A DNA stretch of 40,264 nt, taken from Mycobacterium sp. E3198 (GTDB lineage: Bacteria; Actinomycetota; Actinomycetes; Mycobacteriales; Mycobacteriaceae). The notes beneath the pieces are model-generated. The model saw only the letters and a program-made list of their open reading frames with translations, did no database searches and had not been told where the DNA came from. The position numbers and the translations under genes are program-made. This document shows, piece after piece, positions 22,341 to 31,437 of the stretch. Location of the stretch: the NCBI RefSeq assembly GCF_001667015.1, contig NZ_LZIS01000108.1, positions 1 through 40,264 of the forward strand, read 5' to 3'. Numbering within the stretch: the first letter of the stretch is position 1; each line of letters starts with the position of its first letter.

Positions 22341-22653
22341 GCACGAAGGACGTCGAACTGGTGCTTGACCAGGGAATACGAGGTCTCAGCGTTAATGAAG
22401 GCCGAAATATATGTGGGACACAGTTGATGGAGCGAGCGCGGAAGGCGGGCACTGGTACTCGGCGGCAACCAACCGGTCACTCAACCGTCCCGCGGAACGC
22501 TCGTGCGTAATCCTCTCGGCGGTGACGGTGGACATCGTGATCGTGCCCAGCGGGAAGCGCCAGCCAGCGGGCCACATCGACACCGAGGCAATCGACGTCC
22601 GCCGGCTGGTCGGCTGAGTATCGCGACACCGAGATTCGACCCGATCCCGGGCT
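22341..22653. other. Unassigned spacer between the gene remnant and the cyclase
   Basis: About 310 bp with no gene I can support. Short frames exist on both strands (for example plus 22411-22617) but have no recognisable motif or ribosome binding site. The stretch is locally richer in A/T than the flanks (e.g. around 22385-22425). It is probably imported or decayed DNA that replaced the 5' part of the duplicated gene. Confidence 0.5.
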
Positions 22654-22659
22654 TACACT
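22654..22659 (+). promoter_or_regulatory. -10 element of a leaderless cyclase mRNA
   Basis: TACACT ends six bases before the ATG at 22666 with no Shine-Dalgarno sequence, the leaderless arrangement also seen at oxyR. Confidence 0.4.
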
Positions 22660-22665
22660 TCCGCC

Positions 22666-23979
22666 ATGTTCTCGGAGACGCGCTACGCGATGAACGGGGA
22701 CTTGCGCGTCGCCTACCGTGCGTCGCCCCCTGGCGCTAGCGACATCGTGTTCGTCCCCAACTGGTTCTTCTGTTGCGAGGCTCTTCCCGAGCTACCGTCC
22801 CTTCAGGGATGGATCGAGGCAATGGCATCGCTCGGTCGGCTCATCTTTTTCGACCAACCCGGCACGGGAGTATCCGATCCCGTCACCCCGGGAGCAATGC
22901 CAACCTTGGAGCAATGGTCGGACAGCATCACCGCAGTCTTGGACGATCTAGGAAGTCGCGAAGCGGTGCTCGTGGCGACCAACGCCGCGTCTGCGACAGC
23001 GGCGCTGTTCGCAGCAACACATCCGTCCCGCACCGCCGCACTCGTCGTGCTCGAAGGCTATGCACATCTTGTGCGCACCGATGATTTCGACCAGGAAAAA
23101 TTCATCGCCTGGGTGGTGGCCACTTGGGGCACGGGGGAGTTTGAACATGCGACAAATCCGGACATGCCATGGAACGAGGAGGTCCGAGCTATGTGGGCGC
23201 GACATGATCGCCTGGCTGCCAGCCCAGGGACCGTTGGTCTCGTGATGCCGCTGGCGCAAATGGACGTGCGGGCACTCCTTCCGACAGTCCGCGTACCAAC
23301 CCTCGTGGTCCAGCACACTGACGACCCGTTTATCACGCCCTCGATGGGCAAGGACGTCGCTGATCACATACCGGATGCGAAATACGTTGAGCTACCCGGA
23401 CGCAACATGTATCACTTCGTGGAACCGTGGCGCGATTCGTTCCAGTTGATCGCTGAGTTTCTCACCGGCGAGCAGGCCGAGGTGGCCGACGACCGAGTGC
23501 TCGCAACGGTGTTGTTCACCGACATCGTGGACTCGACGCGCCGCGCCGCCGAGATGGGCGACCGTGACTGGCATGCCCTGCTTGATGCGCACGACGCCGT
23601 GGTGCGGTCACAGCTCGCTCGGTTTCGGGGCCGCGAGGTGAACACATCAGGAGACGGGTTCCTGGCGATGTTCGACGGTCCTCAGCGGGCGATCCGCTGC
23701 GCCATGGCAATTCGCGACGCGGTGCAGTCGCTCGGCATCGAGGTGCGCGCCGGGTTGCATACCGGCGAATGCGAGGTTCGCGGCGATGACATCGGCGGGA
23801 TCGGCGTGCACATCGGTGCCCGGGTGAGCGCAGTGGCCGGGCCGAACGAGGTGCTCGTGTCCAGCACGCTGCGCGACCTCGTGATCGGGTCAGGACTCGA
23901 ATTCGAAGAGCGCGGCACTCACGAACTCAAGGGCGTACCCGGCGAATGGCGGCTTTTAGCCGTCACATCTCCGCAGTAG
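22666..23979 (+). CDS. Class III adenylate/guanylate cyclase with N-terminal alpha/beta-hydrolase domain
   Basis: A 437-residue protein with the same architecture as M. tuberculosis LipJ (Rv1900c). Residues ~1-270 form an alpha/beta-hydrolase domain; the nucleophile elbow reads ATNAAS with Asn106 where Ser is expected, so the hydrolase is probably inactive and acts as a sensor. Residues ~278-435 form a class III cyclase with metal ligands Asp286 and Asp290 (FTDIVDST) and NTSGDG, where Asn326 replaces the usual base-specifying Lys as in Rv1900c. It would make cAMP or cGMP in response to an unknown ligand. It sits between two copies of a SnoaL gene end and has somewhat lower GC and looser codon use than its neighbours, which suggests acquisition. 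Confidence 0.9.
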   Translation: MFSETRYAMNGDLRVAYRASPPGASDIVFVPNWFFCCEALPELPSLQGWIEAMASLGRLIFFDQPGTGVSDPVTPGAMPTLEQWSDSITAVLDDLGSREAVLVATNAASATAALFAATHPSRTAALVVLEGYAHLVRTDDFDQEKFIAWVVATWGTGEFEHATNPDMPWNEEVRAMWARHDRLAASPGTVGLVMPLAQMDVRALLPTVRVPTLVVQHTDDPFITPSMGKDVADHIPDAKYVELPGRNMYHFVEPWRDSFQLIAEFLTGEQAEVADDRVLATVLFTDIVDSTRRAAEMGDRDWHALLDAHDAVVRSQLARFRGREVNTSGDGFLAMFDGPQRAIRCAMAIRDAVQSLGIEVRAGLHTGECEVRGDDIGGIGVHIGARVSAVAGPNEVLVSSTLRDLVIGSGLEFEERGTHELKGVPGEWRLLAVTSPQ

Positions 23980-23998
23980 GGAGTGGGAACTTTCTTAC

Positions 23999-24012
23999 GC
24001 GCATCGCTGCGC
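23999..24012 (+). terminator. Weak stem-loop after the cyclase gene
   Basis: GCGCA (23999-24003) and TGCGC (24008-24012) pair around TCGC, 20 bp after the stop. It is short and lacks a T-tract, so it is a tentative terminator. The remaining bases up to 24158 contain no gene I can support. Confidence 0.25.
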
Positions 24013-24158
24013 GGCGGTTCGACGGCAAAACCCCGAACCCCAGGGAGCGAAATCCGCCGTTCTGGTCGTGCGGGGTAGTCGGAGGGGGCAGAACAAGGTT
24101 CGCGACGACGGCCGCACGGATCGAACGCCGTTCGAACAGCCGCGTTTTAGACAGCGTC

Positions 24159-24272
24159 GTCAGACCAACGCGGACGCGTCGAAAACCCAGCTGGTGTCCG
24201 CGTTTGCGAGGTTCTCGAAGTGGTTCGGCGGCGCGAAGCTGACCAGGCTGTTCATGTCCCAATAGTCTTTCC
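24159..24272. repeat. Direct repeat partner of 22224-22340
   Basis: This is the 3' end of the intact SnoaL-like gene and is repeated in the same orientation 1.9 kb to the left. The two copies flank the hydrolase-cyclase gene. Identity is about 88% over 114 aligned bases, counted by hand. Confidence 0.85.
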
Positions 24273-24618
24273 AGACAGTGATCTTGCCGTCGACGACCTT
24301 GTGGACCGTGACGAACCTCAGCACGCCCTGCTCGCCGGATGCGAAAGTCCAAGTCTCCGAGTGCTCGTAGATGACGTCGGAACCATTCGACACCAGCACC
24401 CCGTCGTGGTTCTCGTAGCCGGCCAGCGGCTCGAGCCCCATCTTGAGCCGCTTGACGATGTCTTCGGGACCGCGCGCCGACAGCGCGGGGACCGGCATGT
24501 CGACATACAGGCAGTCGTCGGACAGGAACGTCTTGACCGCGTCCCAGTCCCGACGCGACAGCGCCTGCCACATCCCGACGACGACGTCCTCGACCGCGAT
24601 CTCAGAAACCTCTGTCAT
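24160..24618 (-). CDS. SnoaL/limonene-epoxide-hydrolase-like protein
   Basis: A 152-residue cystatin-like alpha+beta barrel of the SnoaL/NTF2 superfamily, closest in feel to limonene-1,2-epoxide hydrolases: IAVEDVVVGMWQALSRRDWD, DDCLYVDMPVP, GPEDIVKRLKMGLEPL and DGKITVWKDYWDMNSL. In the true epoxide hydrolases an Arg-x-Asp pair and a later Asp activate water. Here the aligned RxD position reads SET, leaving only the final Asp, so hydrolase activity is doubtful. The start is the ATG at 24616-24618; no clear ribosome binding site is present. A partial copy of its 3' end lies at 22224-22340. Confidence 0.85.
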   Translation of the reverse strand: MTEVSEIAVEDVVVGMWQALSRRDWDAVKTFLSDDCLYVDMPVPALSARGPEDIVKRLKMGLEPLAGYENHDGVLVSNGSDVIYEHSETWTFASGEQGVLRFVTVHKVVDGKITVWKDYWDMNSLVSFAPPNHFENLANADTSWVFDASALV

Positions 24619-24730
24619 AGCGGCAAATAAACTAGGTTGCTCAACGCGTGTCAACCACGGCTGCGCGGCGGCAATCAATGAAGGGTGTCTCGATAGGTTT
24701 TGACCACGCCTGTGCCGCATACTTGGCGAC

Positions 24731-24916
24731 GTGACCGTGCAGCGCGATACCCCCGAGGAGACTGCGGCCGACCGGGTCGACGGCCTGCTGACCCGGCGCG
24801 AGGCCATCCGGCGACTGGCGCTCGTCGGCGTCACCGCCGGCCCGACCGCGCTCATCGCGGCCTGTTCGTCCGGCAGGGGAGGCTGGCCGAGTCGGCGACG
24901 CCGACGCCGCCGCTGA
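24731..24916 (+). pseudogene. Tat-type lipoprotein remnant
   Basis: From a GTG the frame encodes a twin-arginine signal peptide (LLTRREAIRRLALVGV) and a lipobox LIAAC, but only about 15 residues follow the Cys and these degenerate into a run of Arg. One extra base in the G-run at 24874-24881 would instead give GRLAESATPTPPLNTAI and a stop, which looks like a lipoprotein linker. Either way the body of the protein is missing. The end overlaps the convergent cyp140 stop. I read it as the decayed 5' end of an exported lipoprotein gene. Confidence 0.55.
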
Positions 24917-24926
24917 ACACGGCGAT

Positions 24927-26249
24927 CTAGGCGTCCACCGGGGCCATCGACCGCGCCGGCCCCAGCGTCACCGGCAGCGTCGACCAACCCCGCAGCACCC
25001 GGGTGTCCCGCCTGCTTCCGGCGCCGGCCGCCCGCGCCCGCGGAAAACGGTCGAAGAACGTCCGCAGCCCGACTTCCCCCTCGGCGCGCGCGAGCGCGGC
25101 CCCCAGGCAGAAGTGCCGGCCCCCGGAGAACGCGAGATGCCTTCCCGCATTGGGCCTTTCGATGTCGAAGCGGTGCGGATCTCCGAATACCGACGGATCC
25201 CGGTTCGCGGCGGCAAGATAGATCACCACCAAGTCGCCGCCTTTGATCGGCGTGCCCGCCACCTCCACGTCCCGCAGCGCCACGCGCGCGGTGAGCTGTA
25301 CCGGCGAATCGAGCCGCAGGATCTCCTCGACGGCGTTGGGCCACAGTTCGGGACGCCGGCGCAACGTCTCCAAATGCTCGGGGTTGTCCAGCAACATCCG
25401 AATCCCGTTGCCCAGCAAGTTCACCGTGGTCTCGAACCCGGCGGCCAACACCAGGCCGGCGATCCCCTGCAATTCGTGCGGATCGAGATGCGTTTCGGCG
25501 GAACCGTGTTCGGCCGTTTGGATCAGCTGGCTCATCAGGTCGTCACCGGGGGCGCGTCGCAACTCGTTGAGGTGATCGGCGAGCCAGGAGTTGAATCCGG
25601 CGATCCCTTCCTGCACCCGCCGGTATTGCCGCCACGGCAGGCCGAGGTCCAGGCTCGGCGCGGCCAGCTCGCCGAACTCCAGCACGCGCGGCCGGTCGCG
25701 TTCGGGCACGCCGAGGATGTCGCTGATGATCGCGACCGGAAGTTGCGAGCAGTACCGCCCGACGACGTCGACCACGCCGGATTGGCCGGCCAGCTGATCC
25801 AGCAGTTTCGTCGCGGTCTGTTCGACCCCGTCACGCAACGCGGCGACCGCCCTGGGCGTGAACACGGCCGAGACGGTCTTGCGATAGCGGGTGTGGTCCG
25901 GCGGCTCCACGGCCAGCAGCGACGGCGCGCGCACCGGATGCAAGAGCCCGTCGCTGGTGCGGCGCTCCAGCCAGCGCAGCGGCGCCGGCAGGTTCGAGCC
26001 CATGTTCACCACGCGGAAGTCGTCGGATCGCAGCAGTTCGTGCGCGACCGCGTGGTCGGGCGTCAGATAGTTGACGCGGCCCTTCACCATCGGCCCGAGG
26101 GCGCGCAGTTGTTCGTAGAACGACACCAGATCCGTGGCCACCGTCGGGTCGGCGATCAACCTGGCCTGCACGTCGCCCAGCCGCATTCCGATCGACGCGA
26201 CACCCCGCACGAAACCGTGCATCGCGAGCCAGTGCAACCGCTCTTTCAC
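24927..26249 (-). CDS. cyp140: Cytochrome P450 CYP140
   Basis: A 440-residue bacterial P450 very similar along its length to M. tuberculosis CYP140 (Rv1880c, 438 residues). Motifs: I-helix AAGFETTVN, ExxR in EEILRL, and haem loop FSGGRHFCLG with the Cys ligand. The C-terminus VLRGWSTLPVTLGPARSM is near-identical to the M. tuberculosis protein. The physiological substrate is not known; crystal and fragment studies of M. tuberculosis CYP140 have not settled it. It is last in a minus-strand run from Rv1883c through lppE, 45 bp after lppE. Confidence 0.96.
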   Translation of the reverse strand: MKERLHWLAMHGFVRGVASIGMRLGDVQARLIADPTVATDLVSFYEQLRALGPMVKGRVNYLTPDHAVAHELLRSDDFRVVNMGSNLPAPLRWLERRTSDGLLHPVRAPSLLAVEPPDHTRYRKTVSAVFTPRAVAALRDGVEQTATKLLDQLAGQSGVVDVVGRYCSQLPVAIISDILGVPERDRPRVLEFGELAAPSLDLGLPWRQYRRVQEGIAGFNSWLADHLNELRRAPGDDLMSQLIQTAEHGSAETHLDPHELQGIAGLVLAAGFETTVNLLGNGIRMLLDNPEHLETLRRRPELWPNAVEEILRLDSPVQLTARVALRDVEVAGTPIKGGDLVVIYLAAANRDPSVFGDPHRFDIERPNAGRHLAFSGGRHFCLGAALARAEGEVGLRTFFDRFPRARAAGAGSRRDTRVLRGWSTLPVTLGPARSMAPVDA

Positions 26250-26294
26250 TGCGCCTCCCTCACCTCGGGCCTCACCCAGGGTAAGCCGCCGGAC

Positions 26295-26714
26295 TCAGCA
26301 CTCGGCGATGATCTTGAAGTCGGTGTTCACCGTCTTGTTCGGATTGCTGTTGCTGATGCCGTAGGCGCTGCCGGTGATCGTGTAGTCCCCGTTGGTGAGG
26401 TCGGCGCGCGCATCGCCCACCCCGCCCTGCCAGTAGCTGCCGGTGAACCCGTCGACGTTGCGGATCTTCACCCACTGCGGGATGACGCGGTAGCCGCTGA
26501 GCAGGACCGTCGCTTCGACGTGGCCATTCTCGTCGCCGATGTCAAGCGTCCGATACGACTGGGTCTGGCTGCACGCCGCCGGGCGGGCCGTGTGCGTGGT
26601 GCCGTCGATGGTGACGCGGGCGGCTTTTCGGGGCACGGTCTGCGCCTGCCCGCACCCGGCGATGCCGCCCATCGCGATCAGGATGAAAGCGCTTGCGAGC
26701 CAACGGTTTTGCAC
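26295..26714 (-). CDS. lppE: Lipoprotein LppE
   Basis: A 139-residue lipoprotein of the LpqH/19-kDa antigen family. The signal peptide MQNRWLASAFILIAMGG ends in a lipobox IAGC with Cys21 as the lipidation site. The mature domain contains VTIDGTTHTARPAACSQTQ and ends with FKIIAEC, giving a probable disulfide pair as in LpqH. It is expected on the outer face of the cytoplasmic membrane. Its position between the SDR and cyp140 genes is that of Rv1881c. AGGAGATGG lies just upstream of the ATG. Confidence 0.93.
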   Translation of the reverse strand: MQNRWLASAFILIAMGGIAGCGQAQTVPRKAARVTIDGTTHTARPAACSQTQSYRTLDIGDENGHVEATVLLSGYRVIPQWVKIRNVDGFTGSYWQGGVGDARADLTNGDYTITGSAYGISNSNPNKTVNTDFKIIAEC

Positions 26715-26727
26715 CGAGCCATCTCCT

Positions 26728-27561
26728 TCACTGTCGCTTCGGCAGCAGCGCCGGTAGGGACTTGGCGATGCGACCCCGCACGAACTCCGGGCTCAGGCCC
26801 TTGAGCACGTCGATCATCCGGATGCTCTTGGGCACATACCAGTGCAATCGCTTCGGGTCGTGGTAAGCCTGCCACGCCGCCTCCGCCACGCTGCTCGCCG
26901 GCATCAGGCGCATCATGCCCTTCCTGGGCGCCCGCGCGCGCAGCTCCTCGCCAGTCATCGCCGGGCCGCCGTCGTCGGAGTGGTTGGTCGTGGTGGTGAG
27001 GATGGCGGTGTCGATCAGGCCCGGCAGCACGTCGGCGACCCGAACCCCATGTCGCTGCCACTCCACGCTCAGCGCCTCGGTGAGCCCCTTGACCGCGTGC
27101 TTGGTCGACGAGTAGACCGCGATGCGCGGCATCCCGTAGGTGCCCGAGGACGACGACGTCGAGAACATCAGGCTGCCGGGGGTCTTCTTCAGGTAGGGCA
27201 GCGAGGCGTAGGCGCCCGTCAGCACCGCCTTGAAGTTGACCTCGACGACGCGCATCGAGGCCTCGTACGGCACGTCCTCGAACCAACCCGATTCGCCGAT
27301 GCCGGCGTTGTTCCACATCATGTCGAGTCCGCCGCCGTCGTTGCCGGCGCAGAAGTCCGCCAGGGCGCCGTCGAGGGCGGCCTTGTCCGTCACGTCCACC
27401 GCGCGCGTCCAGAGCCGATCGTCGCCCAGCTCCTGGCGCAGCGCGGCCAGGCCTTCTTCGTTGCGGTCGACGGCACCGACCCGCCAGCCCTTGGCGTGGA
27501 AGAGCTTGGCGCCCTCCCGGCCCATGCCGCTGCCCGCGCCGGTGATGAAGACCGATTTCAC
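26728..27561 (-). CDS. Short-chain dehydrogenase/reductase (Rv1882c-like)
   Basis: A 277-residue classical SDR. The NAD(P)-binding motif TGAGSGMG is at residues 7-14, NNAG marks strand 4, and the catalytic set is Ser in FSTSSSSGTYG plus YSSTK. An Asp after strand 2 (GAVDRNEEG) points to NAD(H) preference. Substrate unknown. It is separated from the SRPBCC gene by six bases and from lppE by 13, so these genes are co-transcribed. The position corresponds to Rv1882c. Confidence 0.92.
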   Translation of the reverse strand: MKSVFITGAGSGMGREGAKLFHAKGWRVGAVDRNEEGLAALRQELGDDRLWTRAVDVTDKAALDGALADFCAGNDGGGLDMMWNNAGIGESGWFEDVPYEASMRVVEVNFKAVLTGAYASLPYLKKTPGSLMFSTSSSSGTYGMPRIAVYSSTKHAVKGLTEALSVEWQRHGVRVADVLPGLIDTAILTTTTNHSDDGGPAMTGEELRARAPRKGMMRLMPASSVAEAAWQAYHDPKRLHWYVPKSIRMIDVLKGLSPEFVRGRIAKSLPALLPKRQ

Positions 27562-27567
27562 GACGCG

Positions 27568-28023
27568 TCAGCCCGCCTCGACGACGTCTTTGATGCGGTT
27601 GAGTGTCTTGGTCATGTCCCGAACGTTGCGCCGGCGGCGCAGGAAACCCCCGAGCAACCAGTAGACGCCGAGCCAGGGCGCCGGGGTGAGCCGGAACGAC
27701 TCCGTCACGTCGGTGCCGCCATCGCTGGGCGCCAAGCGGTAATGCCAGTTATTCACCGGCCTGTCGCCGAGCAGCACCGCGAAACCGAACTCGCGGCCGG
27801 GCTCGCACGCGGTGACCTCGCACGTCGTCCAGTAGACCGGTCCCAGCTCGTTGCGCCGGACGTGGCCGCGAAATTTGGCGCCCAGGGCCGGGCCGTTCGC
27901 GTCGCCCAGCCACTCCGCCTCAAACACCTCGGGGGAGAACCGTCCGGTGTTGCGAACATCCGCGATGAGATCCCAGATCCTGTCCGCGGGCGCCGCCATG
28001 TGAACCGTCGCCGAACCTTCCAT
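27568..28023 (-). CDS. SRPBCC family protein (Rv1883c-like)
   Basis: About 151 residues with a START-like fold: ATVHMAAPADRIWDLIADVRN, TGRFSPEVFEAEWLGDANGP, and a terminal helix NVRDMTKTLNRIKDVVEAG. It is predicted to bind a hydrophobic ligand and may supply or receive the substrate of the adjacent SDR or CYP140; that link is inferred from operon position only. An in-frame ATG four codons upstream (28035) is an alternative start; neither has a strong ribosome binding site. Counterpart of Rv1883c. Confidence 0.87.
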   Translation of the reverse strand: MEGSATVHMAAPADRIWDLIADVRNTGRFSPEVFEAEWLGDANGPALGAKFRGHVRRNELGPVYWTTCEVTACEPGREFGFAVLLGDRPVNNWHYRLAPSDGGTDVTESFRLTPAPWLGVYWLLGGFLRRRRNVRDMTKTLNRIKDVVEAG

Positions 28024-28077
28024 GGGCTGATCCAAACACAGCTTGGCGCCGGGTCATAGAGCGCGAGCCGGAACCGA

Positions 28078-28491
28078 TCAGTGTGGCACCGCCGCCTGAA
28101 TCAGGCCGTTGATGATCTGCTTGATGCCCTGGGCGGGATGCGAATACCACGCGATGGGCAGGCCCGACGCCGCGCCGCACTTCGGCCAGGCCTCGACCCC
28201 CTGGTCCGCGAAGACCCGGTTGGCCACCGCGATCTGTTGCTCCCTGGACGCGGCCGCCGGGTTGCCCACGCCGCCGTACCGGGCCCAGGTGCTCGGCTTG
28301 AATTGCAGCCCACCGTATTCGCCGTTTCCGGTGTTGGCTTGCCAGTTGCCACCGGACTCGCACTGCGCGACGGCGTCCCAGTTGGGGCCGAGGGGAGCGG
28401 CGTCTGCCACGCCGGAGGGGAAAGTCAGCGACGCTGCAACGAACCCGCCGACCATCGCGGACTTGACGAGAGGCTTGCAGAGTTTTCTCAT
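28078..28491 (-). CDS. rpfC: Resuscitation-promoting factor RpfC
   Basis: A 137-residue secreted peptidoglycan-cleaving enzyme needed for regrowth of dormant cells. A signal peptide (residues 1-31, ending VADA) is followed directly by the Rpf domain: catalytic Glu45 in [40 protein letters not shown], and the second disulfide Cys105 (WPKCG) pairing with Cys44. No LysM, G5 or long Pro/Ala linker is present, which fits RpfC rather than RpfA, B or E. Locus order agrees with Rv1884c. The 131 bp upstream, between it and the chorismate mutase stop, are locally AT-rich and presumably hold its promoter. Confidence 0.95.
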   Translation of the reverse strand: MRKLCKPLVKSAMVGGFVAASLTFPSGVADAAPLGPNWDAVAQCESGGNWQANTGNGEYGGLQFKPSTWARYGGVGNPAAASREQQIAVANRVFADQGVEAWPKCGAASGLPIAWYSHPAQGIKQIINGLIQAAVPH

Positions 28492-28622
28492 GCCAGGCTT
28501 TTCGCGTGGCGTGTCCGAAGCGTTACCGATTCGAAAATGTCGCGAGATATGCCCTCTAGCAGCGAAATCAGCCCTGTGAGCAGCGGATTCGCAGTTTTAG
28601 AAAATCGTGAGAGTTAAATAAA

Positions 28623-29183
28623 CTAGCCCTGGCAATACGACTGAGACGCGAGCGAAAGCGCTTGTTGATAAAGGTCATCCAGCCCTCGGGCGCGTATCAC
28701 GTCGGCCCTTGCGGCGTCCAGCTCCGGGCCGCAGGCCGACGAGTGCAACAGGTCCCAGTGGGTCGCGATCTCGGCCAGCATCGCGCGGTTGAAGCCATCG
28801 ATCCTCGCCCGCGACGCCGACAGGTCCGGCGCCGCGGAGGGCGCGTCCGCCGGCCTGAGCTTCCACCCCGCGAACCGGCTGTATTCGATTGCCTCCGTGG
28901 CGCTGATCTGGTCGCCGAACACCCGCGCGACGTAGTCGGCGTCGATGCGCGCGGCGTCCGCCTCCCGGCGCGCGTGCGCGAGCTCCTGCTGGACGCGGCC
29001 CGGATCCTCGATGGCGCCGTGGGTAGTCCACTTGAACGCGGCCACGGGCTCGGCGACCTGCAGCCGCTGCGCGGCGGCGTCAACCAACGGCGTCAGCGCG
29101 CCGGTGGGATCGGCTCGCGCCTGCGGGGCCAGCACGGTCGCCGCCACCCAGCAGCCGATCAGGACGGCTCGCCCGCAACCCAT
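28623..29183 (-). CDS. Secreted chorismate mutase (AroQ-gamma type, Rv1885c-like)
   Basis: A 186-residue exported all-helical chorismate mutase converting chorismate to prephenate outside the cytoplasm. A Sec signal peptide ends near QARA (residue 24). Active-site residues known for the M. tuberculosis enzyme are all present at a constant offset of nine: Arg40, Lys51, Arg63, Thr96, Glu100 and Arg125. Two cysteines (Cys151, Cys184) can form the known disulfide. The start (ATG 29181-29183) is the most plausible by signal-peptide length, though no Shine-Dalgarno sequence is seen. Why mycobacteria export this enzyme is not settled. Confidence 0.93.
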   Translation of the reverse strand: MGCGRAVLIGCWVAATVLAPQARADPTGALTPLVDAAAQRLQVAEPVAAFKWTTHGAIEDPGRVQQELAHARREADAARIDADYVARVFGDQISATEAIEYSRFAGWKLRPADAPSAAPDLSASRARIDGFNRAMLAEIATHWDLLHSSACGPELDAARADVIRARGLDDLYQQALSLASQSYCQG

Positions 29184-29235
29184 GACGATGATTCTGACCG
29201 CACGCCGGGCCTTTCCGGAGTTAGCCTGGCCGCTG

Positions 29236-29817
29236 ATGCCACTGACGTCTCCGGCCGCCGGGTTGCGCTCGACCCAGGTTCGCGCGCTGATCGGCGCCGC
29301 GCTGACGGCCTCACTGCTGCTGGGCGGAGCTTTCCTGGCGGTGGACAGGCTGCACACGACACCCGCCGACGTCGTGGACCACCCCGCCAACCCGGTCGGC
29401 GACGATCAGTCCCTGGCTCAGGTGGTAGAGCCGGCCCAACAGATCGTCGGGTTGGCCCGGCTGCAGACCGCGTCGGCGGGCTACACGCTGATGTCATGCA
29501 AGAACCGCGACGAGCCGCCCTATCAGGGCGCGATCTACCTGACCTTCGCGCTGCCCGCCGGCGCCCGGCCCGACGCGTTCTTCCCGGCGACCGCTGCGAC
29601 GCTGGCCGCCCATGGTTGGACCCGCGGCCTGCCGCCGAATGATCACGCGTTCGGCGAGTCGCTCACCAAGGACGCCGCCACCGCGATCGTCTATCTGCAA
29701 AGCGAGGAGCCGAGCGTGGGCGTGCTGCGCGTCTACGGTCAGTGCCGGAACATGAACGACCACCGCAGCGACTCGACGGCCTGGGTCGACGTCACCGACC
29801 GGCTCAGGGCCCCTTAA
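29236..29817 (+). CDS. Membrane-anchored hypothetical protein
   Basis: A 193-residue protein with one N-terminal membrane anchor (VRALIGAALTASLLLGGAFL) and a presumed extracytoplasmic domain of about 150 residues. Two cysteines, LMSCKNRD and YGQCRNM, could form a disulfide. The stretches YQGAIYLTFALPAGARPDAF and AATLAAHGWTRGLPPND look like a conserved domain but I cannot name it. The ATG at 29236 is chosen because it opens just before the basic residue preceding the anchor; an ATG at 29182 would overlap the divergent chorismate mutase start. It is convergent with fbpB. Confidence 0.7.
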   Translation: MPLTSPAAGLRSTQVRALIGAALTASLLLGGAFLAVDRLHTTPADVVDHPANPVGDDQSLAQVVEPAQQIVGLARLQTASAGYTLMSCKNRDEPPYQGAIYLTFALPAGARPDAFFPATAATLAAHGWTRGLPPNDHAFGESLTKDAATAIVYLQSEEPSVGVLRVYGQCRNMNDHRSDSTAWVDVTDRLRAP

Positions 29818-29819
29818 CG

Positions 29820-29857
29820 CGCTACCGCGCCCGACGTCGTCGTCAGGCGCAGTAGCG
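29820..29857. terminator. Bidirectional hairpin terminator between convergent genes
   Basis: CGCTACcGCGCC (29820-29831) pairs with GGCGCaGTAGCG (29846-29857), with one mismatch in 12 and a 14-base loop. It lies between the convergent hypothetical gene and fbpB and is symmetrical enough to serve both. Confidence 0.55.
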
Positions 29858-29880
29858 AATTAGGTTGGGTAAGTGGGTGG

Positions 29881-31437
<1,557 letters not shown>

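Noticed and set aside
22411..22617. 68-codon frame in the spacer left of the cyclase gene
   Set aside because: No ribosome binding site, no recognisable motif and mixed codon use; not supported as a gene.
24121..24135. TCGAAC-GCC-GTTCGA, resembling a mycobacterial LexA (SOS) box
   Set aside because: The spacer is three bases, not the four required by TCGAAC-N4-GTTCGA, and the site lies downstream of the nearest minus-strand gene, not in a promoter.
29860..29878. TTAGGTTGGGTAAGTGGGT, reminiscent of an IdeR iron box
   Set aside because: Only the left half matches; about 10 of 19 positions overall, and it lies at the 3' ends of two convergent genes.
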